Assembly (NCBI GenBank): GCA_018710985.1
Contig: DVIV01000059.1
Coordinates: forward strand, 24,519 to 88,518
Direction of reading: 5' to 3'
DNA: 64,000 bases
Source: Candidatus Limiplasma pullicola
GTDB taxonomy: Bacteria > Bacillota > Clostridia > Christensenellales > Aristaeellaceae
The notes beneath the pieces were generated by a model that did no database searches, had not been told where the DNA came from, and worked only from the letters and a program-made list of their open reading frames with translations. Shown in pieces: positions 1 to 8,171 of the stretch. Position numbers and translations under genes: made by a program. How positions within the stretch are numbered: the stretch's first letter is position 1; each line of letters starts with the position of its first letter.

Positions 1-1880
1 GTCCGGGCGGGCGCACTCCGCTGCGCGCGGGTATTCCGCTCCCCGCGGACGTCCCTTTCGCGCGGACCTTTGTCCGCCGAGGCACGGATTGTGCGCGGCG
101 GCACCAGCGCATGCGGGCTAAAGCCGATCAGGTCCTCCCTGCCGCACAGGCGCAGCGCTTCTCGCACCAGGTCGTGGTTGGCGGGGTTGCGGTACTGCAG
201 CAGGGCGCGCTGCATGGCCTTTTCGTGCGGGTTTTTGGGCACATAGACCGGCTGCATGTCGCGCGGGTCCAGCCCGGTGTAATACATGCAGGTACTGAGC
301 GTGCCCGGCGTGGGATAGAAGTCCTGCACCTGCTCCGGCTGGTGGCCCGTGTCGCGCAGGTACTCCGCCAGCTCCACCGCATCCCTGAGCGTGCTGCCCG
401 GATGGCTGCTCATCAGGTAGGGCACGAGGTACTGCTTGAGCCCATACTGCCGGTTCACGGCGTTGTAGCGGTCCACGAAGGCTTCGTATACCTCGCGGCG
501 GGGCTTGCCCATACGGGCGAGCACATTCGGGCTGATATGCTCCGGCGCGACCTTCAGCTGTCCGCTGATGTGGTAGCGGCACAGCTCGGTGAGAAACTGA
601 TCGCTTTTGTCGGCCATGAGATAGTCGTAGCGGATGCCGGAGCGGATAAAGACCTTTTTTACCCCCGGAATAGCCCGCATTTTGCGCAGCAGGGACACCA
701 GCTCGGCATGGCTTACGCGCATATGCTTGCAGGGCGTGGGGTAGAGGCATTGACGGTTTTTGCAGGCGCCTTCGCGCAGCTGACGCTCGCAGGCGGGCTG
801 GCGGAAATTGGCCGTGGGGCCGCCAACATCGTGGATATATCCCTTGAAATCGGGCAACGAGGCCAGAAGGCGCGCTTCCCTCAACAGCGATTCTTCGCTA
901 CGGGAGGAGACGATGCGCCCCTGATGAAAGGTGAGGGCGCAAAAGCTGCATGAGCCGAAACAGCCGCGTACCGCGCTGATGGAAAAGCGCACCTCCTGAA
1001 GCGCGGGCACGCCGCCCAGCGCGTCGTACATCGGGTGGGCGAGCCGGGTGAAGGGCAGGTCGTAAACGCGGTCCAGCTCTGCGCGTGAGAGCGGGAAAGC
1101 CGGCGGGTTCTGCACGAGGTAGCGCTGGGCGTCCTGTTGCTGGCATAGCGTGCGTCCGCGCACAGGGTCCTGCTCCTGATATTCCAGTAAAAAGGCCTGG
1201 CAATAGGCGCGCTTGTCCGCCGCAACCTCGGCGTGAGAGGGCAGCGGCAGCGCATCCCCGGGCGGCTGCTTGGCCATGTAGCATACGCCGCGCAGCTGGG
1301 AAAGCTCATGCGCGGGCATCCCGCGACGGACCCAGTCACAGCAGTCCAGAATGGTGTTTTCGCCCATGCCGTAGAGCAGCAGCGTGGCGGCGCTGTCCAC
1401 CAGCACGCTGCGGCGCACCTTGTCGTCCCAGTAGTCATAGTGCGAGAAGCGGCGCAGCGAGGCCTCCACGCCGCCGATGAGCACCGGCATGCCGGGGTAG
1501 GCCTCGTGGATGCGGTTGCAGTACACCGTGACCGCGCGGTCGGGGCGCAGGCCGGCACGTCCGCCGGGAGCGTATACGTCGGTATTTCTGCGCTTGCGGG
1601 CCACGGTGTAGTGGTTGACCATGCTGTCAATCACACCGGAGGAGACCAGAAAGCCGAGCTTTGGCCTGCCGAATCGCTTGAACGCCTCCGCGCTGCGGTA
1701 TTCTGGCAGACAGAGCATGGCCACACGGTATCCCGCCGCCTCCAGCACCCGGCCGATGATGGCGTGCCCGAAGGAGGGGTGGTCCACATATGCCTCGCCT
1801 ACGACGTAGACAAAATCCGGCGCGTCCCAGCCCAGTTGGGCAACCTCCTCAGGTGTGACGGGCAAAAACGGGCCTGGCAT
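1..1880 (-). CDS. ygiQ: YgiQ family radical SAM protein (3' end cut by window)
   Basis: Reading the minus strand from an ATG at 1880 gives an uninterrupted frame to the window edge, about 626 codons, so the C-terminus is missing. The N-terminal third is the UPF0313 region typical of YgiQ. The radical SAM motif CFGSCSFC (CX3CX2C) lies near residue 305, and the later sequence has the C-terminal features of the family (DFYPTPGTLSTCMYYTG, then VYVPKNPHEKAMQRALLQ). Such proteins bind a 4Fe-4S cluster and SAM; their physiological reaction is unknown. GGAGG lies about 8 bases before this ATG; the ATG at 1896 is out of frame. The visible end is Arg-rich, as is usual for the tail of this family. Family assignment is firm, function is not. 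Confidence 0.9.
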   Translation of the reverse strand, partial: MPGPFLPVTPEEVAQLGWDAPDFVYVVGEAYVDHPSFGHAIIGRVLEAAGYRVAMLCLPEYRSAEAFKRFGRPKLGFLVSSGVIDSMVNHYTVARKRRNTDVYAPGGRAGLRPDRAVTVYCNRIHEAYPGMPVLIGGVEASLRRFSHYDYWDDKVRRSVLVDSAATLLLYGMGENTILDCCDWVRRGMPAHELSQLRGVCYMAKQPPGDALPLPSHAEVAADKRAYCQAFLLEYQEQDPVRGRTLCQQQDAQRYLVQNPPAFPLSRAELDRVYDLPFTRLAHPMYDALGGVPALQEVRFSISAVRGCFGSCSFCALTFHQGRIVSSRSEESLLREARLLASLPDFKGYIHDVGGPTANFRQPACERQLREGACKNRQCLYPTPCKHMRVSHAELVSLLRKMRAIPGVKKVFIRSGIRYDYLMADKSDQFLTELCRYHISGQLKVAPEHISPNVLARMGKPRREVYEAFVDRYNAVNRQYGLKQYLVPYLMSSHPGSTLRDAVELAEYLRDTGHQPEQVQDFYPTPGTLSTCMYYTGLDPRDMQPVYVPKNPHEKAMQRALLQYRNPANHDLVREALRLCGREDLIGFSPHALVPPRTIRASADKGPRERDVRGERNTRAQRSAPAR

Positions 1881-1911
1881 CGCGTCGCACCTCCATGATT
1901 GAGATGCGACC

Positions 1912-1946
1912 ATTATAGCATATTTTGCGATTTGACGCGCGTCAAA
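1912..1946 (-). promoter_or_regulatory. Extended -10 promoter of ygiQ with adjacent perfect palindrome
   Basis: On the minus strand TGCTATAAT (1912-1920) is an extended -10 element about 30 bases before the ygiQ start. No good -35 is present at 17 bases. Just upstream is a perfect 16-bp palindrome, TTTGACGCGCGTCAAA (1931-1946), which overlaps the spoIIR stop codon. Its position suits an operator or activator site; the bound protein is unknown. Confidence 0.5.
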
Positions 1947-2580
1947 CGGGAAAAATCAGCCACTGGGAGAGGATGCGCTCCGCATCCCAGGTCAGGCTGG
2001 GCACCTCGGAAGGCTGCGGCTCTACCCCGTCGGAGGAAACTGCCAGGCACAGCTGGGGAAACAGCACGCACCACCAGTTCCGGCCCTGTCCGCTGCCCAG
2101 CGTCACGCGCAGGCCGCGGTAGTCCCCCGCCGGCAGCGTCACCTGCCCGTAGGTCTTTTCCGGCAGCGTCAAAACGCCGGCTTCGGCGGTGACAGGACCT
2201 GTGAACCCGTTTTCGCGGGCGCATGTCAGCGCGACCTCCTCCATCCGGGATACTTGGGCCAAGAGCGTTTCGTACACCGCATCCGCATCGGCATGGGACG
2301 CATCCACCAGCAGGTCGCCGAAGGCGGCAATCAGCGCGTCGCGCACGCACAGCTTGACGCGCTGGCTTTCCGCATCGTCGCCGTCGGCCAGCACATGCAG
2401 GCGGATGATTTCGCCGCTTTCAAACGCGTCCAGCAGGGCGCGTTCCTCCGCGGTATATGTCGTTGCCTCGGAAAACGAGCGGAGGGGCCACAGGAGCACC
2501 AATAAAAAAGCCGCTGCGCAGAACAGCGCCAGCGCCGCGTTCAGCCACAGGGAACAGCGCGGGTGAAGCCTTCGGAGCAT
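1942..2580 (-). CDS. spoIIR: Stage II sporulation protein R
   Basis: This encodes about 212 residues: a hydrophobic N-terminal export segment, then the family signatures IRLHVLADGDDAESQRVKL and GQGRNWWCVLFPQLC. SpoIIR is made in the forespore and secreted into the intermembrane space, where it triggers SpoIIGA to process pro-sigma E in the mother cell. The length matches the family. I chose the ATG at 2580 because GGGAGGG sits about 6 bases upstream; an ATG at 2586 directly abuts that sequence. The gene is divergent from the YugP-type peptidase and is direct evidence that the host lineage sporulates. Confidence 0.9.
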   Translation of the reverse strand: MLRRLHPRCSLWLNAALALFCAAAFLLVLLWPLRSFSEATTYTAEERALLDAFESGEIIRLHVLADGDDAESQRVKLCVRDALIAAFGDLLVDASHADADAVYETLLAQVSRMEEVALTCARENGFTGPVTAEAGVLTLPEKTYGQVTLPAGDYRGLRVTLGSGQGRNWWCVLFPQLCLAVSSDGVEPQPSEVPSLTWDAERILSQWLIFPV

Positions 2581-2662
2581 ATGCATCCCTCCCGCGTATA
2601 GCCTGCCCGCGGCCGGGGTGAGGTATACGCGGCTCAAAAACGACATTTCGGCATCCGGCGGG

Positions 2663-2690
2663 TTGAATTTCCGGCAGAATGGTGTATGCT
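2663..2690 (+). promoter_or_regulatory. Promoter of the YugP-type peptidase gene
   Basis: TTGAAT at 2663-2668 and TATGCT at 2685-2690 are separated by 16 bases and lie about 40 bases before the start at 2733. This fits a vegetative sigma-A promoter of moderate quality. Confidence 0.5.
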
Positions 2691-2732
2691 AAGCATGGGC
2701 CGTCCTCGAACGGCCAGCAAGGAGGATATCAG

Positions 2733-3416
2733 ATGTTCTATTGGGATTGGACCATGATTCTTGTCATTCCCGGCCTGCTTCTGGGCCTGTGGGCACAGAT
2801 GAGGGTTTCATCCACCTTCAAAAAGTACAGCGCCGTGCATGCGCGAAACGGCATGAGCGCGGAGGAGGTGGCCCGCTCCATGCTCAACCAGGCCGGCTGC
2901 GGAGAGGTGAGCGTGCGCAGCGTTTCCGGAAACCTCACGGACCACTATGATCCGCGGAACAACACCCTGCGCCTGAGCGACGGGGTCTATGGCTCCACGA
3001 GCGTAGCGGCCATCGGCGTGGCGGCGCATGAATGCGGACATGCCATACAGCAGCATGAGGGATATGCGCCGCTCAAGCTGCGCAGCGCGCTGGTGCCGGT
3101 GGTCAACCTGGGCAGCAACCTGTATTTCCCCATCTTTCTGCTTGGCCTGCTGTTCAGCTGGGAGCCGCTGATCTATGTGGGCATCGCCTGCTTCGCGCTC
3201 ACGCTGGTGTTTTCGCTGGTCACGCTGCCGGTGGAGTTCAACGCCAGCGGCCGGGCGCTGCGCGTGCTTGAGCAGCAGGGCTATCTGAGCGGCGAGGAGA
3301 TGGACGGCGCGCGCGCCGTGCTGAGCGCCGCCGCCATGACTTATGTGGCGGCCGCCATCAGCAGCCTCCTGCAGCTGGTGCGTCTGCTCATTATCGCGCG
3401 CAACCGCAGGGACTGA
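2733..3416 (+). CDS. YugP-type neutral zinc metallopeptidase, membrane-bound
   Basis: A 227-residue protein with an N-terminal membrane segment, the zinc-binding HECGH motif (AAHECGHAIQQHEGY) around residues 105-110, two strongly hydrophobic stretches in the middle, and a hydrophobic C-terminus ending near a basic tail. This is the Zn_peptidase_2 (YugP) family, predicted membrane proteases of unknown substrate. The start at 2733 has a strong AGGAGG six bases upstream. The later NASGRAL segment is also typical of the family and may supply the third zinc ligand region. Confidence 0.9.
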   Translation: MFYWDWTMILVIPGLLLGLWAQMRVSSTFKKYSAVHARNGMSAEEVARSMLNQAGCGEVSVRSVSGNLTDHYDPRNNTLRLSDGVYGSTSVAAIGVAAHECGHAIQQHEGYAPLKLRSALVPVVNLGSNLYFPIFLLGLLFSWEPLIYVGIACFALTLVFSLVTLPVEFNASGRALRVLEQQGYLSGEEMDGARAVLSAAAMTYVAAAISSLLQLVRLLIIARNRRD

Positions 3417-3444
3417 CCGAACTCGGAAAAGGGGGGCCACAGCC

Positions 3445-5751
3445 GTGGGAGAAACATTTCGGGTCTCCGTGCGCGAGCTGGTGGCCTTTTCTTATTTTCC
3501 GCCCGACATCACGCCCGCGGAGGACGCGGAGCGCATGCTGGCCGGCGGACGGGCGCATCGGGCGCGGCAGGCCGGCGCGGCGGGCGAGAGCGAAAAGAGC
3601 CTCTGTCATGCCTTTTCCTGCCTGGGCGCGGACGTGACCGTCTATGGGCGTATGGACCTGTTCGAGGACGGCGACGTACCCTTCGTGGAGGAGATCAAGC
3701 TGGGGGCGCAGGCGCGCTTTGAGCCCCTGCCGGAGCACTGGGCGCAGGCGGTGTGCTATGGGGCGATGCTCGCCAGGGAAAAGCCGTGCGAGCGGGTGCG
3801 GCTGTGCGTGTGTTACGTGGACGAGGCGGGGGAGGCGCTCTCCCGCCACGAGGAAACGCTGGACCGGGACGCTTTGGTAACTGCGCTTCAAAATCTGCTG
3901 GAGCCATGGACGGCCTGCGCCCTGCGCGAAAGCGCCTACCGCCGCGATCGGGACGCCAGCCTCCGGGCGCTCGCCTTTCCCTACGAAAGCTACCGAAAGG
4001 GCCAGCGGGAGCTGGCCGTGCAGGTGTATACCGCCATCCGGCGCAAAAAGCGGCTCTTCGCCAGCCTGCCCACCGGCACGGGCAAGAGCGCGGCGGTCCT
4101 GTACCCTGCGCTGAAGGCGCTGGGAGAGGGACTGACCGGCAAGGTGCTCTACCTCACGGCCCGCAACACCGCGCGCCAGAGCCCCGTCCACGCGCTGGAA
4201 CGCATGTACCGGAAAGGCCTGCGTGCCCGCTGCACCGTGCTCACCGCCAAGGAAAAGCTCTGCCCGGCGCCCACTCGCTGTCATCCGGACTTCTGTCCCC
4301 GGGCAAAGGGCCACTATCTGCGTCAAGGCGATGCGGTGGACGAGCTGCTGGCCTGCCGGGACGTGGTGTGGACCGATGAGCGCATCCACCGGGCGGCGGA
4401 GCATCATGACGTGTGCCCCTTTGAGCTGGCCCTTGCACTGGTGGAGCTGGCGGATGTGGTGCTGATGGACCTGAATTACGCCTTCGATCCCTTTGCGCAG
4501 GTCAAGCGGCTGTTTCAGCGGCGCCGGGACATGACGCTGCTGGTGGATGAGGCGCATCACGCCGTGGAACGCGTGCGCGACAGCCTGTCGGGTTCGCTCG
4601 ACAGCCGGGAACTGGCCCGGCTGCGCGCGGAGCATGGAAAGCAGGCAGGGCGCAAAACGCCGTATTACCGCGCCCTGACGGCGCTGATTCGGGCGCTGCG
4701 GGAGCTGGGCGGACAAGAGGAGCGCTCCTTCGAGCGCACGCTGGACACGCTGCCGGAGGGCATCGCCCAAAGGGCGGAGGAGGCGTTTGGCCTGGCGGTG
4801 CAGCAGCTGGCACAGGGCGAGGGTGCGGCGGACGCGGCGCGCATGCTCATGGGCTTTCGGTATGCGGCAGAGCATCTGGATGAGGACTATGCCGTGCTGC
4901 TGGAGGGCCGGGGCCGGGAGCGGACGCTCACCCTGTACTGCCTGCTGCCGGGCAGGGAAATCGCGCGTGTGACGCGCGGGCTTCGGGGCGCGGTCTTTTT
5001 TTCGGCCACGCTGACGCCGCTGCCTGCCATGAAGCGGCTGCTGGGCGGGGAGGAAGCGGACGCCTGCTTCTCGCTCCCTTCGCCGTTTGATCCGCGCCAT
5101 CTGCAGGTAGTGCGCAGGCGCGTGAATACCGGTTATGAACGGCGGGAAAGCACGGCAGAGCAGATTGCGGACGCGCTGCGGGAGCTGACGGCGGCGCGCC
5201 CGGGCAGCTATATCGCCTATTTTCCCAGCTATGCCTATCTGTCGCTGGTGCTGGAGCGTCTGAAGGGGGCGGAGAACCTGCCGCCGCTGCTGGTGCAGCG
5301 CCGCGATATGGAGGGGGACGAGCAGGCTGCCTTTCTGGAGGCGTTTGAAAAGGAAAAAGGCGCCAAGCTGGGCCTGTGCGTGCTTGGAGGACTGTACAGC
5401 GAGGGCATTGACCTGCCCGGCGAACGTCTGATCGGGGCGGCGGTGGTCGGGATGGGCCTGCCTGTGCCCAGTGCGCGGCTGGCTGCCGTGCGCGCATGCT
5501 ATCAGCGGCATTTCGGTGACGGCTTCGCCTATGCCTGCCGTATTCCGGGCATGCACAAGGTGCTGCAGGCGGCCGGGCGCGTCGTTCGCTCCGAAAGCGA
5601 CCGGGGCATCGTGCTGCTTTTGGATGACCGCTACTATGATCCGGCCTATGCGGCGCTGTTGCCCGATAGCTGGCAGCTGTGCGACGAGGACATTTCCCTG
5701 GCTGCACAAAGATTGGAGGAAACGGCATGCAAAGAAGGGGGAGAAGGATGA
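3445..5751 (+). CDS. XPD/DinG-like Fe-S helicase with N-terminal PD-(D/E)XK nuclease-like domain
   Basis: A 768-residue superfamily 2 helicase. Visible motifs are Walker A in SLPTGTGKSA (about residue 208), DEAH in LLVDEAHHAVERV (about 367), SATLTPL, and the late AAGRVVRSESDRG motif VI. Between Walker A and DEAH are four cysteines (RCTVL, LCPAP, RCHPDFCPRA, about residues 263-284), the expected Fe-S cluster ligands of the XPD/DinG group. The N-terminal ~190 residues contain GRMDLFEDG followed by FVEEIKLG, which match the D and ExK of a PD-(D/E)XK nuclease. The start is a GTG at 3445 with AGGGGGG upstream. It probably works in DNA repair; the nuclease activity is inferred from motifs only. The 3' end overlaps the next gene. 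Confidence 0.85.
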   Translation: MGETFRVSVRELVAFSYFPPDITPAEDAERMLAGGRAHRARQAGAAGESEKSLCHAFSCLGADVTVYGRMDLFEDGDVPFVEEIKLGAQARFEPLPEHWAQAVCYGAMLAREKPCERVRLCVCYVDEAGEALSRHEETLDRDALVTALQNLLEPWTACALRESAYRRDRDASLRALAFPYESYRKGQRELAVQVYTAIRRKKRLFASLPTGTGKSAAVLYPALKALGEGLTGKVLYLTARNTARQSPVHALERMYRKGLRARCTVLTAKEKLCPAPTRCHPDFCPRAKGHYLRQGDAVDELLACRDVVWTDERIHRAAEHHDVCPFELALALVELADVVLMDLNYAFDPFAQVKRLFQRRRDMTLLVDEAHHAVERVRDSLSGSLDSRELARLRAEHGKQAGRKTPYYRALTALIRALRELGGQEERSFERTLDTLPEGIAQRAEEAFGLAVQQLAQGEGAADAARMLMGFRYAAEHLDEDYAVLLEGRGRERTLTLYCLLPGREIARVTRGLRGAVFFSATLTPLPAMKRLLGGEEADACFSLPSPFDPRHLQVVRRRVNTGYERRESTAEQIADALRELTAARPGSYIAYFPSYAYLSLVLERLKGAENLPPLLVQRRDMEGDEQAAFLEAFEKEKGAKLGLCVLGGLYSEGIDLPGERLIGAAVVGMGLPVPSARLAAVRACYQRHFGDGFAYACRIPGMHKVLQAAGRVVRSESDRGIVLLLDDRYYDPAYAALLPDSWQLCDEDISLAAQRLEETACKEGGEG

Positions 5752-6683
5752 CCGCCCTCGCGCTGGTGCTGCTGCTGGTCCTGGGCGCAGGCGGCTGCGC
5801 CCCGCAAAAGGAAGGCAGCGTCGGCATTTTGTACCGCGTGACCGGCGGAAAGAACGATTTGTATCTGCTGGGCAGCATCCATGTGGGCAGCGAGGACATG
5901 TATCCCATGGGTCAGCCGATTCTGGATGCGCTGGAGTCCGCGGATGTGCTGGGATTTGAGTGCGACACGCAGAGCGCTGAGGCGCAGGCCGCCTATCAGG
6001 AGCTGATGTACTGCCCTGAGGGGGAAAGCCTGCAGCAACTGGTGAGCGCGGATACCTATGCGCTGGTAAGCCAGGCGGCGCAAAAGGCGGGCTACCGCAT
6101 GGACAGCCTGGATGCGCTCAAGCCCTGGGCCGTCATGAGCATGCTCAATACGGAGGCGGTAGCTGCCACGCTGAAAGTGCGGGGGACCCGGGCGTCCGCT
6201 TCGCTGGGCGTGGAGGAGCAGGTCAAAAAGCTCGGTAGCGGCAAGCCGGAGGCCTGGCTGGAGGACACGCGCGCCGAGCTGGAGGTGCTCGACGGCCTCA
6301 GCCCCGCGCTGCAGGAATCCTTGCTTTGCTCCACCTGCCGCGTGATTCTGGACCCGGACAGCGCTACCGGCATGGACGCAGCCATTGACCAATGGCCCGA
6401 ATGGTGGCGCACGGGGGATGCCGACGCCTTCGCCGATGCCTATCTGGAAGGCATGGCGGCCGAACCCGATCAGGAGCTGGCCGGGGAATACCATGCCGCC
6501 CTGGTGACACAGCGTAACGCGCGCATGGCGCGCCGCATGGCCGAATGGCTGGAGGCGGAGGAAGATGGCGATTATTTTGTGACCCTGGGCCTTTTGCACC
6601 TGGTGCTCGAGGGAGACAGCGTGCCTGACTGCCTGGAGGAGATGGGATATACCGTGGAGCGCATCCTTCCGGAGAATGTTTGA
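5727..6683 (+). CDS. TraB/GumN family lipoprotein
   Basis: A 318-residue protein with a basic N-terminus, a Leu-rich signal segment and a lipobox-like Cys (GAGGCAP), so probably lipid-anchored outside the membrane. The mature part begins with LYRVTGGKNDLYLLGSIHVG, the signature of the TraB/GumN fold, and ends with the conserved VTLGLLHLVLEGDSVPDCLEEMGY. The family is related to the Tiki/TraB proteases but its bacterial substrate is unknown. The start at 5727 has GGAGGA six bases upstream and lies inside the end of the helicase gene. A second ATG at 5748 overlaps the helicase stop as ATGA and is also possible. The overlap suggests one transcript with the helicase. Confidence 0.85.
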   Translation: MQRRGRRMTALALVLLLVLGAGGCAPQKEGSVGILYRVTGGKNDLYLLGSIHVGSEDMYPMGQPILDALESADVLGFECDTQSAEAQAAYQELMYCPEGESLQQLVSADTYALVSQAAQKAGYRMDSLDALKPWAVMSMLNTEAVAATLKVRGTRASASLGVEEQVKKLGSGKPEAWLEDTRAELEVLDGLSPALQESLLCSTCRVILDPDSATGMDAAIDQWPEWWRTGDADAFADAYLEGMAAEPDQELAGEYHAALVTQRNARMARRMAEWLEAEEDGDYFVTLGLLHLVLEGDSVPDCLEEMGYTVERILPENV

Positions 6684-6702
6684 AAGCCGCAACCTTTTCC
6701 GC

Positions 6703-6729
6703 ACGCGTTCGCCGCGCCGTCATACTGTA
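6703..6729 (+). promoter_or_regulatory. Candidate sigma-K-type promoter before Cys-rich protein
   Basis: AC at 6703-6704, a 16-base spacer and CATACTGTA at 6721-6729 fit the mother-cell sigma-K pattern (AC, 16-17 bases, CATANNNTA). It lies about 75 bases before the Cys-rich protein start. The motif is short, so this is suggestive only. Confidence 0.4.
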
Positions 6730-6803
6730 TCAGTGAACGGCGCAAGGGACGCTGCCATGCCAAAGCCTCCCTGCGGCCGACGAACAAAGAAGGAGGCGTG
6801 CCA

Positions 6804-7649
6804 ATGTCTTTTTACTCTTACAAAAACGCCAATCCCTGTTGCTGCCCCGGCACCATCACCAATGGCAGCGCGCTGGACGGACTGCAGGAAAAGGTATGCG
6901 TGCAGGTCAAGCGCGTATACGACAGCTGCCTGCAGCAGGAACAGCTGGATGACAAGGAAGTAACCATCACCAGCTACGCCATGGTGGCCAACAACTGCTG
7001 CAACTGCTGCTGCGACGACGCCACCGAAACCGTTCCTCCCACCAGCCCGCCCGTGCCGCCCATCACGTTCGAAAGCTGCCGCTCCACCACCACGGAAGGC
7101 ACCATCCGCAATCTCTCCGTGGAACGCCTGTGCGACCGTCCCTGCTTCGCCCGCGTGCGCTGCAAGATTGACGTGCCCATCGACATCCTGTTTGTGGACA
7201 GTCGCTGCGTAGAGTACATCGGCAAGGGCGTCATTACGGTGGATAAAGACGTCCTGCTGTCCATCCCCGACGAATCCATCGTGCCCTACTGCCTGGAGAG
7301 CATGGTCAGCGCGATCTGCGTGGCCGGCACCTATGAGGGCAACAACAAGTTCAAGCTGACGGTCTGCGTGACGGTTATCCTCAAGGTGCTTGCCCAGGTG
7401 GAGATTCTCATCCCCTCCTATGGCTTCTGTCCCATCCCGCCCTGCGAGGAGTTCGCCGAGAACGTCTGCGACGAATTTTTCTCACTGCCTCTTTTCCCGC
7501 CGGCATCGCTGTGCAACAACGACGACGTGTGCCTGCGCAACAGGGCGTGCAACACCGGCTGCAACACGTGCTGCAATACCGGCTGCAACACGGCCTGCAA
7601 TACCGGGTGCAACACGAGCTGCAACACCGGCTGCAACTGCTGCCGGTAA
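6804..7649 (+). CDS. Cys-rich coat-like protein with C-terminal CNTG repeats
   Basis: A 281-residue protein with three parts. The N-terminal ~75 residues contain Cys clusters (NPCCCPG, NNCCNCCCDD) followed by a Pro-rich hinge. The middle (about 80-215) is a beta-rich domain, with stretches such as GKGVITVDKDVLLSIPDE and VTVILKVLAQVEILIPSYG, that resembles surface or SPOCS-like domains of Clostridia. The last ~33 residues are a CNTG/CNTx repeat that is nearly half Cys or Asn. The start has AGGAGG 7 bases upstream. Cys-rich repeat tails are common in spore coat and exosporium proteins, where they cross-link or bind metal. The spore role is inferred from this and from the candidate sigma-K promoter. 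I do not recognise a named family with certainty. Confidence 0.7.
   Translation: MSFYSYKNANPCCCPGTITNGSALDGLQEKVCVQVKRVYDSCLQQEQLDDKEVTITSYAMVANNCCNCCCDDATETVPPTSPPVPPITFESCRSTTTEGTIRNLSVERLCDRPCFARVRCKIDVPIDILFVDSRCVEYIGKGVITVDKDVLLSIPDESIVPYCLESMVSAICVAGTYEGNNKFKLTVCVTVILKVLAQVEILIPSYGFCPIPPCEEFAENVCDEFFSLPLFPPASLCNNDDVCLRNRACNTGCNTCCNTGCNTACNTGCNTSCNTGCNCCR
7548..7646 (+). repeat. Tandem Cys-Asn-Thr coding repeat
   Basis: Eight or so imperfect 12-base units encode alternating CNTG, CNTC, CNTA and CNTS blocks at the end of the Cys-rich protein. Such short units are prone to change in copy number. Confidence 0.8.
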
Positions 7650-7672
7650 GCAATGGCGGCAAAACAACCACG

Positions 7673-7692
7673 CCCCTGGCGAAAGCCAGGGG
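7673..7692. terminator. Stem-loop between convergent genes
   Basis: CCCCTGGC, loop GAAA, GCCAGGGG: a perfect 8-bp stem with a GNRA loop, 24 bases after the Cys-rich gene. There is no strong T tract on the plus strand and only a loose one on the minus strand, so termination is plausible but not certain. Confidence 0.45.
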
Positions 7693-7740
7693 CATTGCTG
7701 TAGAACAAGAAATTTGCTTCAAGGGCAGAAAGCGCGCCTC

Positions 7741-8120
7741 TCAGACCGGCGGACGGCACTTCCTGTAGGGCTCGTAGCCGCCATCCTTCGCTTCGGAAAG
7801 GGTGACCTGAAGCGGGTTTTCATGTTGGAGCAGGTGCTCTTGCTGTGGTACTTGCTGCCGGATTTGGGAATCCAGACAAGGGGCTCGTCGGACGCGGACA
7901 TGCCGTCTGCGGGGACAACCAGCCCGCGCGCCTCCACCTCGGCGTCAATGAGCTGCTTGAGCAAGAGCAGCTCGTCATCCGAAAGGGCGGAAAGGTCGTC
8001 CACAAGCGTGGAGGCGGCAGCCAGCGCCGGCAGGGCCAGCAGCAGGCAGGAAAGAACGCTGAGAAAACGCTGCGGGAGGCGGGTTTTTCCCGCGGATGGC
8101 ACGGGGGAGAAAGCATTCAA
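7741..8120 (-). pseudogene. Secreted small protein, frameshifted near its C-terminus
   Basis: The minus strand encodes a signal peptide (FLSVLSCLLLALPALAAA), a helical segment rich in Leu/Asp/Glu (DDLSALSDDELLLLKQLID), then VWIPKSGSKYHSKSTCSNMK. In this frame the next residues are basic and unlike the family, and the frame runs to 7719. Moving back one base at the four-A run (7817-7820) restores NPLQVTLSEAKDGGYEPYRK followed by CRPPV and a stop at 7741, which fits the KYHxxxxCSxMK...C pattern seen in many small Clostridia proteins. One A appears to be missing. A TTG at 8120 with AGAAGG upstream is the likely start. The function of the C-terminal Cys motif is unknown. Confidence 0.65.
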
Positions 8121-8171
8121 TATCAAGGCCTTCTTTTGGGGCTGGAAGGGAAACGAAGAGGGTCGCGGGCC

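Noticed and set aside
111..953. Long plus-strand reading frame opposite ygiQ
   Set aside because: It is antisense to a conserved radical-SAM frame, lacks a ribosome site, and reads as low-complexity His/Ala/Gly-rich sequence typical of shadows in GC-rich DNA.
3391..5709. 772-codon minus-strand frame opposite the helicase
   Set aside because: It is a shadow of the helicase gene, with no recognisable motifs and unusual His/Arg/Gln-rich composition.
7548..7646. CRISPR-like or satellite repeat
   Set aside because: The repeat is in frame and encodes the Cys-Asn-Thr tail; units are 12 bases without spacers.
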